From positions 434,001 to 498,000 of the forward strand of contig NZ_JAPEMT010000004.1 in assembly GCF_026342435.1 (NCBI RefSeq): a DNA stretch of 64,000 nucleotides, given 5' to 3'. A model generated the notes under the pieces. The model saw only the letters and a program-made list of their open reading frames with translations. It did not search any database and was not told where the DNA came from. This document shows positions 15,385 to 23,836 of this stretch, one piece after another. Positions within the stretch are counted from its first letter, which is position 1; each line of letters begins with the position of its first letter. The translations under genes were made by a program, and so were the position numbers. The stretch is from Streptomyces sp. NBC_00237. GTDB lineage: Bacteria > Actinomycetota > Actinomycetes > Streptomycetales > Streptomycetaceae.

Positions 15385-17928
15385 CTACTGCTTGCCCGCC
15401 CCCGCCTCCAGCGGCCGCACCCTGAGCAGTGCCCGGGTCGGGAACGCCGTAGCCGCGACGGTGAGGAGGACCGCTCCGACGGCCAGCGGGACGGCCACCG
15501 CGGGCGGGATGTACGGGGCCGAGCCCGTGACGCCCCGTGCGATCGGGAGCAGCGTGATCCAGGCGATGGCCGAGCCGATGGTCAGGCCGGTGCCCGCGAC
15601 CAACAGCGCCTCCCAGCGCATCATGCCCCTGACCTGGCGGCGCGTGGTGCCGGACAGCCGCAGGAGGCCGACCTCGCGGCGGCGTTCCAGGACCGTCATC
15701 ACCAGCGTGTTGACGGCTGCGATGGCGGCGAACCCGCCGAGGACCGCTGCCATCACCGTGTTCGCCCACGCGCCGAGTTCCTGGTTGAGGTCGGCCTGCA
15801 CGCCGTACCCGGCCGCGTCGGTGACCGTCGTCGAGGGAGCGAGACCCTGCAAGTCCCGTACCAGAGAAGCTTGCTCGGCACCCGGCTTCGCCGCCACCAG
15901 GACGTGGGAGTCGTACGCGGCCGTGACGTGCGGCGCCAGTGCGGCGCGCGGCATCAGTACCTGGCCCACGCCCAGCCCCCGGGTGTAGGTCGCCACCAGT
16001 TTCGGCTCGACCTTCGTACCGTCGCCGAGGCGCAGCGGGACGCGGTCGCCCGTCCGTACGCCCAGGCTCTCCGCGAGCTTCGTGTCGAGAGCGACCGTGT
16101 CGCGGCCGGAGCCGAGGGCGGTGAAGGAGCCGTCTGCCGGTCCGAGATCGAGGACCTTGGTGAGGTCGGCGGGGTTTCCGGAGACGCCCAGCGCCGTGGC
16201 CGTGGCCAGGTTCTGCATCGATTCGTACACCACTGCGGTACGGAGGATTCCGGTGGCGCTCTCGACACCCGGAAGCGCGGCGGCGTAACCGGCGGTCGCG
16301 GCGGGAAGTCCGGCCCCGGAGGTCAGCACGCGGTCGGCGACCACGGCCGCCGAGACGTTCCGTGCGGAAGCTTCGCGAATGCTGCTCTGCAGGAAGACGA
16401 GCGTTCCGCAGAAGGCGATCACCATGACGATCGGCGTGATGGCGGAGGCGAAACGCCGTGCGTTGACACGGGTGTTGTCCGCGGACAACGATCCAGACGC
16501 CCCCGCCACACCCGATTTGAGGGGAAAAGAAATGATTCCAGTGCCGATTCGGGCGATCACGGGGCCGAGCAGCACCACCCCCACCAAGAGGAGCAGGACG
16601 ACGCCGAGCGCGGTCGTCGCGGCCAGGTCGCCGCCGAGTTGAGAGGCGACGACGGCCATGGCCACGCCGCCCACACAGAATCCGATACCGAAGCCCTTCC
16701 GCACCTTGCCGAGGGTCGCGGTGGGTACGGCGGCCTCGCCGAGCGCCAGTCCCGGGCGGAGGTTGGCGGGCTTGCGGGCCGCGAAGTACCCGGCGGCCAG
16801 GGCCGAGAGAACACTGAGCAGGACGGCCGCCACAATCGGCAGGACACCCGTCTCCAACGAGAGCTGCGGCGGCACCGCGCCCCGCTCCACCAGTTCGCCG
16901 AACCACCAGCGGGCCAGGGCGTAGCCGGGAACCGCACCGAGGAGTCCGGCCGCCGGGGCGAGCATCATCGCCTCGGTGGCGATGGTCCGCCGGATCTGCT
17001 TCGGGGTCGCGCCGACCGCCCTGAGCAGGGCGAACTCTCGGGCGCGCTGGGTCGTGGCGAGGGCGATGGTGCCCATGATGACGAAGACGGCGGTCATGGC
17101 GGCGACGCCGCCGAAGGACCCGCCGAGGCCGATCAGATACGTCTTGCCCGCCGCGAGGGCGGGCAGTTCGGCGTCTCCTCGGTCCTTGCCGGTGAGGGTC
17201 TGTGCCTTACCGCCGACGGCCTCCTTCACCTGGGCCGCGAGGGCGCCTGCCTCGACCCCCTTCTTCGGGGTGACGAGGATCGCGTCGGCCTTTCCGGGGT
17301 GCCCGGAGAGCCGGTCGGCGGTCGCGGCGGCGAACCATGCCTGCGTACCGAGCGGGGACGGGGCTGCGAGGCCGGAGATCCGGTACGTCGCGGAGCCGCC
17401 GGGGGCGGTGAGGCGGATGCGGTCGCCGGGCTTCAACCCGGCCTTCCTCGCGGCCTGTTCGTCGAGGACGACCTCACCGGCGGAAGGAACACGACCGGTG
17501 GCCAGGGGTCCGGCGGCCGCGATGCTCCCTCCGGTCAGCGGCAGCGGCTGGGCCTGCGCGCGCTGCTGGGCATTCACGCGCTGCTGCACGGGGAAGGGCG
17601 CGTCCGGCACCGCCGAGGCGACGCCGGGACGGTCGGCGATCCGTGCCGCCAACGCGGTGTCCACCCGGCCGCGTTCCGGCAGCGGAGCCGAAATGGTCTC
17701 CGGGCCGCCCTCGCCGCCCCGGTTCACCGTCATGGAGGTGTACGGATCGGCCGCGACGACCACCGGTGCGTTCGCGTACCGCACCGGGTCGACCTTCGCG
17801 ACGATGCCGGTCTGGAGGAGGGCACCGCAGCCCGCGATGACGGCGGCGCCGAGGAGGAGGGCGACGAAGCTGCCCACGAAGGAGGCGGGGCGGAAGCGTA
17901 CCGCCGCCCGGGCGAGACCGTTGCTCAC
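15385..17928 (-). CDS. FtsX-type ABC exporter permease with two FtsX modules
   Basis: 847 residues. There is one membrane segment near the N-terminus (SFVALLLGAAVIAGCG), a large extracellular domain, then three segments (about residues 255-380, including FVIMGTIALATTQRAREFALLRAVGATPKQIRR). A second extracytoplasmic domain follows, and a second FtsX triplet ends the protein with MTVLERRREVGLLRLSGTTRRQVR. The duplicated architecture matches the MacB/LolE-like or lipoprotein/peptide export class. Its ATG overlaps the stop of the ATPase gene. Its coding sequence contains one copy of the window's 14-bp partition-like palindrome (16475-16488, reading LSADN). Confidence 0.92.
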   Translation of the reverse strand: MSNGLARAAVRFRPASFVGSFVALLLGAAVIAGCGALLQTGIVAKVDPVRYANAPVVVAADPYTSMTVNRGGEGGPETISAPLPERGRVDTALAARIADRPGVASAVPDAPFPVQQRVNAQQRAQAQPLPLTGGSIAAAGPLATGRVPSAGEVVLDEQAARKAGLKPGDRIRLTAPGGSATYRISGLAAPSPLGTQAWFAAATADRLSGHPGKADAILVTPKKGVEAGALAAQVKEAVGGKAQTLTGKDRGDAELPALAAGKTYLIGLGGSFGGVAAMTAVFVIMGTIALATTQRAREFALLRAVGATPKQIRRTIATEAMMLAPAAGLLGAVPGYALARWWFGELVERGAVPPQLSLETGVLPIVAAVLLSVLSALAAGYFAARKPANLRPGLALGEAAVPTATLGKVRKGFGIGFCVGGVAMAVVASQLGGDLAATTALGVVLLLLVGVVLLGPVIARIGTGIISFPLKSGVAGASGSLSADNTRVNARRFASAITPIVMVIAFCGTLVFLQSSIREASARNVSAAVVADRVLTSGAGLPAATAGYAAALPGVESATGILRTAVVYESMQNLATATALGVSGNPADLTKVLDLGPADGSFTALGSGRDTVALDTKLAESLGVRTGDRVPLRLGDGTKVEPKLVATYTRGLGVGQVLMPRAALAPHVTAAYDSHVLVAAKPGAEQASLVRDLQGLAPSTTVTDAAGYGVQADLNQELGAWANTVMAAVLGGFAAIAAVNTLVMTVLERRREVGLLRLSGTTRRQVRGMMRWEALLVAGTGLTIGSAIAWITLLPIARGVTGSAPYIPPAVAVPLAVGAVLLTVAATAFPTRALLRVRPLEAGAGKQ
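16474..16489. other. Isolated copy of the TTGTCCGCGGACAA palindrome
   Basis: GTTGTCCGCGGACAAC, a perfect 16-base palindrome, identical in its 14-base core to the sites clustered at 40.1-43.9 kb. It lies inside the FtsX-type permease gene, coding LSADN on the minus strand, 22 kb before parA. A 14-base exact match by chance in one window is unlikely though not impossible. Confidence 0.6.
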
Positions 17929-18845
17929 GCTGCGGCCCCCGCGAAGGAGGCGGGACGGTACGCGGCGAGGTCGGCCATGCGGGCGGCCACCGACTGCGGG
18001 TCCGGATGGCGGAGTTCGCCCGCGAGCGAGCCGTCGGCCAGGAAGAGCACGCGGTCGGCGTGCGAGGCGGCCGAGGGATCGTGAGTGACCATGACGACGG
18101 TCGCCCCCATCGAGTCGACGGCCCGCCGCAGCAGCCCGAGTACCTCCTGGGCGGCCTGGGTGTCGAGAGCGCCGGTCGGCTCGTCGGCGAAGACGACTTC
18201 GGGGCGGGTGATCAGCGCGCGGGCGATGGCGACACGCTGCTGCTGGCCGCCGGAGAGCTGGCCGGGCCGACGGTCGCCGTGCTCGGGCAGGCCGACCTCG
18301 GTGAGGAGTTGCTGGGCGAGCCGACGGTCCTGCTTGACGCCCGCGAGTCGCTGCGGCAGCAGGACGTTCTGGGCGACGGTCAGGGAGGGCAACAGGTTGA
18401 AGGACTGGAAGACGAAGCCGATGCGGGAGCGGCGGAGTTCAGTGAGACGGTCCTCGCGCAGGCGCGAGATGGATTCGCCGCCGAGGAGTACGTCGCCGGA
18501 GCTGGGCCGGTCGAGTCCGGCCGCGCACTGGAGGAAGGTCGACTTGCCGGAACCGGAGGGACCCATGACCGCGGTGAAGCCGCCGCGCGGCAGAACGAGA
18601 TCGATGCCGCGCAGGGCGTGCACGGTGGCGGAGCCGCGACCGTAGGAGCGTGCGACGGAGCGGAGCTCGATGGCGGGCGGCGCGGTCGGGTACGACGCGG
18701 CGGAATACGGAGCCGAGGGGGAGGAGGAGGAAGAGGCGGCCGGGTGGTGCTGGGCCGGGTAGGACGCGGCCGGGTTCGCCGGGGCCTCGCTCCTGGGGCG
18801 CTTCGTACGCGTCTCGGTGTGCGTGCGGTCTCGACGCAAGGCCAT
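17925..18845 (-). CDS. ABC exporter ATP-binding protein (MacB/LolD-like)
   Basis: 306 residues from ATG 18845, chosen because AGAAAGGGA lies just upstream; a longer frame exists but reads as noise. An about 60-residue Ser/Pro/Ala-rich N-terminal tail precedes the ATPase: Walker A MGPSGSGKST, Q-loop FVFQSFNLLPSLT, signature LSGGQQQRVAIAR, Walker B VVFADEPTGALD, switch His VTHDPSAA. This is the LolD/MacB subfamily that works with FtsX-type permeases, and the permease gene follows with a 4-base overlap. Confidence 0.93.
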   Translation of the reverse strand: MALRRDRTHTETRTKRPRSEAPANPAASYPAQHHPAASSSSSPSAPYSAASYPTAPPAIELRSVARSYGRGSATVHALRGIDLVLPRGGFTAVMGPSGSGKSTFLQCAAGLDRPSSGDVLLGGESISRLREDRLTELRRSRIGFVFQSFNLLPSLTVAQNVLLPQRLAGVKQDRRLAQQLLTEVGLPEHGDRRPGQLSGGQQQRVAIARALITRPEVVFADEPTGALDTQAAQEVLGLLRRAVDSMGATVVMVTHDPSAASHADRVLFLADGSLAGELRHPDPQSVAARMADLAAYRPASFAGAAA

Positions 18846-19204
18846 GACGTCCCTTTCTGCACGGCTCGCGGTGTGCGGAGCCACGGGTGATCTGGTGCTG
18901 GTGGTGCTTGATGCCTCCACCGTAGAAATTCGCGGACCGGGAAGGAATGGGGCCAACCACGCTCTACGGGGTGGGGCTAGCCCCCGGGGGCGAACGGGGT
19001 CCAGACACCTCGGTTCCTTCTTTTCAGAGAAGAAATGCAAAGCCTTGTGAAGGTGCCGTGAAACGGCAAAAACGCAGGTCAGATGGGAAATAGCGAGGCG
19101 TTAGCGGAACGTAAGCGGAACGACAGGACCGGGGCTGAAGCTGAAAGCAGACCAGGTGCCTGTACACGGCACCGACCAATGCGCCACCCCAGGGGGAGCC
19201 CCAC
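18846..19204. other. Divergent intergenic region with a short hairpin
   Basis: 359 bases between the ABC ATPase and DUF4232 lipoprotein genes. It must hold both promoters; I cannot assign -10/-35 elements with confidence. A small perfect hairpin TGCCGTGAAACGGCA followed by AAAA lies at 19054-19068. On the plus strand CAGGGGGAGCC just before 19205 is a good ribosome binding site. Confidence 0.5.
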
Positions 19205-19936
19205 ATGCGTACTTCCGCCCGCCGTCCCGCCGTCCTCGCCGCCGCCGCTGTCGCCGCGCTCAGCCTCTCGCTCACCGCCTGCAACGGTGCCGACAAGGCC
19301 GCGTCCGGCAGCGCCTCCTCCCCGTCCTCCGCCTCGGAGCAGTCGGCATCCGGTACGGACAAGTCCACCGGGCCCGGCTCGGACGGCAAGTCCTCGGACA
19401 CGGACAAGGGCAAGGGCTCAGCGGGTTCGGGCAACGACTCCGGCTCCGGCAAGTCCGGCTCCTCCGCCTCCCAGACCGGCTCGAAGAAGCCCAGCACCGG
19501 CAAGACCCGAGCCTGCACCGTCGACGACGTGAAGATGTCCGCGACGACGAACCCGGAGCCGCCCTTCACCCACCTCGAACTGACGGCGAAGAACACCTCC
19601 GGCCGCACGTGCCAGCTGGTGGACTACCCGCAGGTCACCTTCGGCGACTTCCACACCGCCAAGGTCATCCCGGCCGTCGCCAAGAGCAAGCCCGAAGCCC
19701 CGGTCGTGCTGGAGCCGGGCGCGCCCGCCTACGCCAAGATCAAGATCAACTACGGGGGCGTGGACGAGGACAGCGTCGCCCTCAAGGAGTTCAACGTGCA
19801 GGTCTTCGCCGCGGGCGGCGGCGCCCAGGAGGGCGCCGAGATCGTCTCCGTGCCGCGCGGTTTCCAGGTCGACAAGAAGACCGCGAAGACCGGCTACTGG
19901 ACGCACGAGTTCCGTAACGGCGCCGACGACTTCTAA
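19205..19936 (+). CDS. DUF4232 lipoprotein
   Basis: 243 residues. A lipoprotein signal (Arg-rich start, Ala/Leu core, lipobox LTAC with Cys about residue 24) is followed by about 75 residues of Ser/Gly/Lys-rich linker. The DUF4232 domain follows: ACTVDDVKMSATTNPEPPF, LELTAKNTSGRTCQLVDYP and the C-terminal hydrophobic strands. Exported and membrane anchored, function unknown; in streptomycetes such proteins are often surface lipoproteins. A strong ribosome binding site precedes ATG 19205 and a strong terminator follows. Confidence 0.9.
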   Translation: MRTSARRPAVLAAAAVAALSLSLTACNGADKAASGSASSPSSASEQSASGTDKSTGPGSDGKSSDTDKGKGSAGSGNDSGSGKSGSSASQTGSKKPSTGKTRACTVDDVKMSATTNPEPPFTHLELTAKNTSGRTCQLVDYPQVTFGDFHTAKVIPAVAKSKPEAPVVLEPGAPAYAKIKINYGGVDEDSVALKEFNVQVFAAGGGAQEGAEIVSVPRGFQVDKKTAKTGYWTHEFRNGADDF

Positions 19937-19958
19937 GTCCCCGCGCTCCCCCCTGACC

Positions 19959-19997
19959 GCCGCCCCCGTACGGATCCCCCATCCGTACGGGGGCGGC
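19959..19997 (+). terminator. Strong hairpin after the DUF4232 gene
   Basis: 17-base perfect inverted repeat (19959-19975 and 19981-19997, arm core CCCCCGTACGGAT) with a CCCCC loop, 22 bases after the stop codon. Confidence 0.88.
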
Positions 19998-20159
19998 CCT
20001 CTTCTCCCGTCCCCGCCCCCGCCCCCGTCACAGCGAGCACATCGGCCGGGCGACGGCCGGAAGATCCGTTTCTGACAGGTCATGACATCCTGGAGTGTCA
20101 CGACTCACCGGACGGGAACCGGCGGGCGTCCGGGGGCGTTGGGGTTACGGGGAACATCG

Positions 20160-21239
20160 ATGAGGCTCTGCTTCCTGGTGGAAGAGCACTACCGGCACGA
20201 CGGCATGCCGATCGAGGTGATCGGGCGTCTGACCTCCTGGGGTCACCGGGTGGACGTGGTGCGGCCGGGCGGTTCCCTGCTGGAGATGGGCGAGGCGGTA
20301 CGGGCGGGCACGCACGACGCCTGGGTCCTGAAGACCGTCTCCGGCGGCCCCGGACTCACCCTCCTGGAGGCGGCCGCGGAAGCCGGGCTGACCACCGTCA
20401 ACGACGCCCGTTCGATACGCCGCGTACGCGACAAAGCCCTGGCGGCGGCGATCGGCCGCAGCCACGGCCTGCCCATGCCGCCCACCTACGCGGCGGCCAC
20501 CCCCGAACTCCTCGCCGGGATACCCGAATCGGAATACCCCCTGGTCGTCAAGCCCGCCGACGGCAGCGCGGGCCGCTCGGTCCACCTGGTCCCGACGCCT
20601 CAGCGGCTCGCCGCCCTGCTCCCGGAACTGTCCGGCGAGGGCATGCTGATCGCCCAGCCGTACGTCCCCAACGCGGGTGTCGACCTCAAGGTGTACTGCG
20701 TCGGCGGCGAGCTGTACGCCACCGAACGCCGCTCCCCGCTCCATCCCGACCACCCTGCGCGCGAACGCCGCGTCGCACTTCCGGCCGAGGTCGCGAAGAC
20801 GGTCGTACGGGTGGGTGAGGTGTACGGGCTCGATCTGTACGGGGTGGACGTGCTCCTGGGTCCGGACGGTCCCGTGGTCGTGGACGTGAACGACTTTCCG
20901 AGCTTCCGCCGGGTCCCGGACGCGGCGGGACAGGTGGCGCGGGCGGTACTGGAACTCGCGCGGAGGGGACCGGAGTTGCCGGGACCCGGTGGCGCGGAAG
21001 TATCGAGAGTTCAGTCCCTTCAGTCCCTTTCGGGAGCGAATCAGTACATTTCAGGCGCAGATAAGGACCTTTCGGCCTCCGTCCGGGCACATTCGGTCCC
21101 TGCCCAGTCCCTCTCGGGCTCCTCTCAGTCCCTCTCGAACTCACCTCGGTCCCTCTCGAACCCGTCTCGGCCCCTCCCCGACTCGGTTCAGTCCCTCTCG
21201 GGCACGCCGATGCCGGTCGCCGCGGGTGAGGGCGCATGA
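20160..21239 (+). CDS. ATP-grasp ligase (RimK/LysX-like) with a Ser-rich repeat tail
   Basis: 359 residues from ATG 20160. The ATP-grasp fold is seen in YPLVVKPADGSAGRSVHLV (ATP-binding lysine and glycine loop, about residues 130-148), MLIAQPYVPNAGVDLKVYCVG, and the metal site VVVDVNDFPSFRRVPD. By family it forms an amide or similar bond between a carboxylate and an amine using ATP. The last about 75 residues are low complexity with repeated QSLS/RSLS units, encoded by CAGTCCCT-type DNA repeats like those at 34.7-35.6 kb. It overlaps the next ATP-grasp gene by 4 bases. Confidence 0.9.
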   Translation: MRLCFLVEEHYRHDGMPIEVIGRLTSWGHRVDVVRPGGSLLEMGEAVRAGTHDAWVLKTVSGGPGLTLLEAAAEAGLTTVNDARSIRRVRDKALAAAIGRSHGLPMPPTYAAATPELLAGIPESEYPLVVKPADGSAGRSVHLVPTPQRLAALLPELSGEGMLIAQPYVPNAGVDLKVYCVGGELYATERRSPLHPDHPARERRVALPAEVAKTVVRVGEVYGLDLYGVDVLLGPDGPVVVDVNDFPSFRRVPDAAGQVARAVLELARRGPELPGPGGAEVSRVQSLQSLSGANQYISGADKDLSASVRAHSVPAQSLSGSSQSLSNSPRSLSNPSRPLPDSVQSLSGTPMPVAAGEGA

Positions 21240-22066
21240 GGGTCGGCCTGATCACGCCGCGGCCGGACCACCCGCTCCTGTCGGCGACCGCCGCGCTGCT
21301 CATCGACGGCGGCCACCAGGTCCTCGTACACGATGTACACGACGCGTCGTCCGCGGGAGCACACACGGAACCTCCGCTCTCCGCACCTCCGGCTGACGTC
21401 TACCTCCTCAAGGCCCGGACACCGCGCGCCCTCGCCCTGGCCCGTGCGCTGGAGCGACGTGGTGCGCGCGTACTGAATTCCGCGGCCGCGACGGCACTCC
21501 TCCAGGACCGTACGGAAATGGCCGCCGTGGCCCGAAGCGCCGGGCTCCCCTTCGTCCGCACCCGCACCTTCGCCGCACTCGCCGACGTCGCGGCAGGCCC
21601 GGAACTCACCGGACCGGTGGTGGTCAAGAGCCGACACAGCCGCAAGGACGACCTCGTCGCCCGTGTCGACGGCCCCGCCGAACTGCACGAACTGGCCGCA
21701 CGGCACCCGCACGAGCCGGTGGTGGTGCAGGAGTTCGTGCCGAACGACGGCTGGGACGAGAAACTGTGGGCCGTCGGCCGCCGGGTATTCGCCGCGCACC
21801 GCCGCTCCGAGCTGGCCCGCGCAGACCTCGACACCCCGCCCTCACTCGTCGACCGGACCGACCTGGTCCGCCGGGTGGGCGAGGTGTTCGGACTCCAGGT
21901 GTACGGGGTCGACGTCATCGGTGCGGACGACGGCACTCCGCTGATCGTCGACATCAACGCCTTCCCCGGCATCCGGGGCCAGCAGGGCGCACCCGAGGCA
22001 CTCGCCGCGCTGGTCCTGAACACGCACGGATCCACCCCGGTTACCCTCCCCCCATGCCGATCATGA
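21236..22066 (+). CDS. Second ATP-grasp ligase (RimK-like)
   Basis: 276 residues, a paralogue of the preceding gene: N-terminal VGLITPRPDHPLLSATAALL, ATP-binding PVVVKSRHSRKDDLVARV, VVVQEFVPNDGWDEKLWAVG, and metal-binding PLIVDINAFPGIRGQQGAPEA. The start ATG overlaps the previous stop (ATGA at 21236) and its own stop overlaps the next start. Two ligases made in equal amounts suggest stepwise amide bond formation on one product, as in peptide-tailoring or cofactor systems, or a heteromer; neither substrate is evident. Confidence 0.88.
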   Translation: MRVGLITPRPDHPLLSATAALLIDGGHQVLVHDVHDASSAGAHTEPPLSAPPADVYLLKARTPRALALARALERRGARVLNSAAATALLQDRTEMAAVARSAGLPFVRTRTFAALADVAAGPELTGPVVVKSRHSRKDDLVARVDGPAELHELAARHPHEPVVVQEFVPNDGWDEKLWAVGRRVFAAHRRSELARADLDTPPSLVDRTDLVRRVGEVFGLQVYGVDVIGADDGTPLIVDINAFPGIRGQQGAPEALAALVLNTHGSTPVTLPPCRS

Positions 22067-22956
22067 ACACGACCGACGACGCCCAACTCGCCCTGTCAGC
22101 CGCCCGGGCGGGCGCCTCCGTCGTCCGCGAGCTGTACGGTGCACCGCTGGCCCGCGTCGAGAAGTCGGCCGGTGACTTCGCCACCGAGGCGGACCTCGCC
22201 GCCGAGCACACCATCCTCGACCTGCTGCGCACCGCACGCCCCAAGGACGGGGTGACAGGTGAGGAAAGCGGTGCCACTGGTGCGGCCGGGACGAATCGCC
22301 GTTGGCTGGTCGACCCCCTGTGCGGCACGCTGAACTACGCCGTTCAGAACATGCTCGTCGGCGTGAACGTCGCCCTCCGCATAACCGGCTCCAACACCGC
22401 TACCGGCACCAGCACCAGCACCAGCACCAGCACCAGCACCAGCACCAGCACCACGGCAGCAGCCACGGCAGACCCCTTCAACGACGAGGTCTTCTGGACG
22501 GACGGCACGCATGCCGCCCTCCGCAAGGACGGGTCGGACACGGTCCTGAAACCGTCTCCGGCCTCCTGCCTGGTCGACCTGAACCTCGACCCGCCCTTCC
22601 CCACCTTCCGGACCGCCCACCTCCTCACCACCCCGGGCTTCCCCGAACGCTTCCGCCCCCGCGTGGTCTCCACCACCCTCGCGCTGGCCTGGGTGGCGGC
22701 AGGCCGCCGGGCCGCATACGTCACGGACGGCGAAGACCTCCGTGGCAGCGTGCACTTCGCGGCCGGGATCGCCCTGTGCGAAGCGGCGGGATGCACGGTG
22801 ACGGGCATCGACGGCCTGCCGCTCGCATCGAGCGCGGGCGGCCTGGTCGCGGCGGCGGACGCGGAGACGCACACGGCCCTGCTGAAGCTGATCGCATCCG
22901 CCGCCCCTTCGGCGGTGGCGGCGCACGGCCCGAACCTTCCCGGCACCGCTTCCTAA
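22063..22956 (+). CDS. Inositol-monophosphatase-like protein with altered metal ligands
   Basis: 297 residues from ATG 22063, which overlaps the preceding TGA (ATG 22054 is an alternative). The fold is recognisable: TEADLAAEHTILDLL, VTGEESG and WLVDPLCGTLNYAV. The usual DPxDGT metal motif is DPLCGT, with Cys at about residue 87 in place of the catalytic Asp. The usual C-terminal WDxAAG is SVHFAAG, with His at about residue 231 in place of Asp. A Thr-Ser repeat follows the first motif. Family members dephosphorylate inositol phosphate, bisphosphonucleotides or similar; loss of two ligands questions the activity. It is coupled to the two ATP-grasp genes. Confidence 0.85.
   Translation: MNTTDDAQLALSAARAGASVVRELYGAPLARVEKSAGDFATEADLAAEHTILDLLRTARPKDGVTGEESGATGAAGTNRRWLVDPLCGTLNYAVQNMLVGVNVALRITGSNTATGTSTSTSTSTSTSTSTTAAATADPFNDEVFWTDGTHAALRKDGSDTVLKPSPASCLVDLNLDPPFPTFRTAHLLTTPGFPERFRPRVVSTTLALAWVAAGRRAAYVTDGEDLRGSVHFAAGIALCEAAGCTVTGIDGLPLASSAGGLVAAADAETHTALLKLIASAAPSAVAAHGPNLPGTAS
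22411..22452 (+). repeat. In-frame AGCACC x7 repeat coding Ser-Thr
   Basis: Seven exact tandem AGCACC units inside the phosphatase-like gene encode alternating Ser and Thr, inserted after the VALRI strand. Being a multiple of three, it can expand or contract without a frameshift. Confidence 0.95.
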
Positions 22957-23041
22957 AGAGCGGGACACGGAGCGCCACTCTCACCCTGCCCGTCCCCCGT
23001 AAGCGAGCACGCCCCGAGCAGGCCCGTACGGTCTCCTGGTT

Positions 23042-23383
23042 TCAGCGCACGTCCGCCAACTCCGCCAACTCCGCCAGCAGTCGCCGCTTCGGGCGGGCGC
23101 CCACCATGGCCTTCACCGGCTCACCGTCGCGGAACACCATCAGCGTCGGCATCGACAGGACCCCGTACGCGACGGTCGTCTCCTGGTTGGCGTCCACGTC
23201 CAGCTGGACGACCTTCAACCGGCCCCGCTCCTCCTCCGCGATCGCGCTCAGCACCGGAGCCAGCTGTCGGCACGGACCGCACCAGGCGGCGGTGAATTCC
23301 ACCAGCACAGGAAGGCCCGCACGCAGCACCTCGTCCTCGAAGGTCGCGTCCGTGACCTCGTCCACCCCTGCTGCCTTGATCAT
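23042..23383 (-). CDS. trxA: Thioredoxin
   Basis: 113 residues with the active site FTAAWCGPCRQLAPVL (CGPC about residues 33-36), VVQLDVDANQETTVAYGV and the cis-proline loop SMPTLMVF. The ATG at 23383 is chosen because GGAGGGGATCACG precedes it; longer versions begin upstream. A cytoplasmic disulfide reductase. It lies 22 bases after the MerR gene in the same direction, so the two are probably cotranscribed and MerR controls it. It converges on the phosphatase-like gene. Confidence 0.93.
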   Translation of the reverse strand: MIKAAGVDEVTDATFEDEVLRAGLPVLVEFTAAWCGPCRQLAPVLSAIAEEERGRLKVVQLDVDANQETTVAYGVLSMPTLMVFRDGEPVKAMVGARPKRRLLAELAELADVR

Positions 23384-23405
23384 CGTGATCCCCTCCATCG
23401 ATTCG

Positions 23406-23819
23406 TCACTCCTGCTCGTTCTGCCGCGCACGGCTCAGCTCGCAGAGCGGTACGGGACCCTCTGGAAGCTCGGCCTCCGCCCGGACCAGCTGCGCGCCCA
23501 CCTGCTCGCGCACTGCCCGCAACTCCGCTATCAGCACGTCGAGTTCGGCCAGCTTGCGCCGGTAGACGTCGAGCGAGGCCGGGCAGGCGTCCCCCGCCGG
23601 ATGCCCGGCCTGCAAGCACTCCACGAAGGGACGCGTCTCCTCCAGCTCGAACCCGACGTCCTGCAAGGTGCGGATCTGCTCCACGAGCCGCAGCTCGTCG
23701 TCGCCGTACACGCGGTACCCGTTGACCGAGCGCCGTGCGGGCAACAGCCCGCGCGACTCGTAGTACCGCAGGGTCCGCGTGCTGACCCGGGCCCGTTCCG
23801 CCAGTTCGCCGATGCGCAT
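23406..23819 (-). CDS. MerR-family transcriptional regulator
   Basis: 137 residues from ATG 23819. N-terminal MerR helix-turn-helix and wing RIGELAERARVSTRTLRYYESRGLL, then SVNGYRVYGDDELRLVEQI and the dimerisation coiled coil. Cys residues at FVECLQ, DACPAS and VPLCEL could serve redox or metal sensing, but no known metal-site pattern (such as MerR or CueR) is matched. It sits directly upstream of a thioredoxin gene, which suggests thiol or redox control. A perfect 6-base-arm palindrome lies 18 bases upstream of its start. Confidence 0.88.
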   Translation of the reverse strand: MRIGELAERARVSTRTLRYYESRGLLPARRSVNGYRVYGDDELRLVEQIRTLQDVGFELEETRPFVECLQAGHPAGDACPASLDVYRRKLAELDVLIAELRAVREQVGAQLVRAEAELPEGPVPLCELSRARQNEQE

Positions 23820-23836
23820 GAGGACGACGCTAAACG

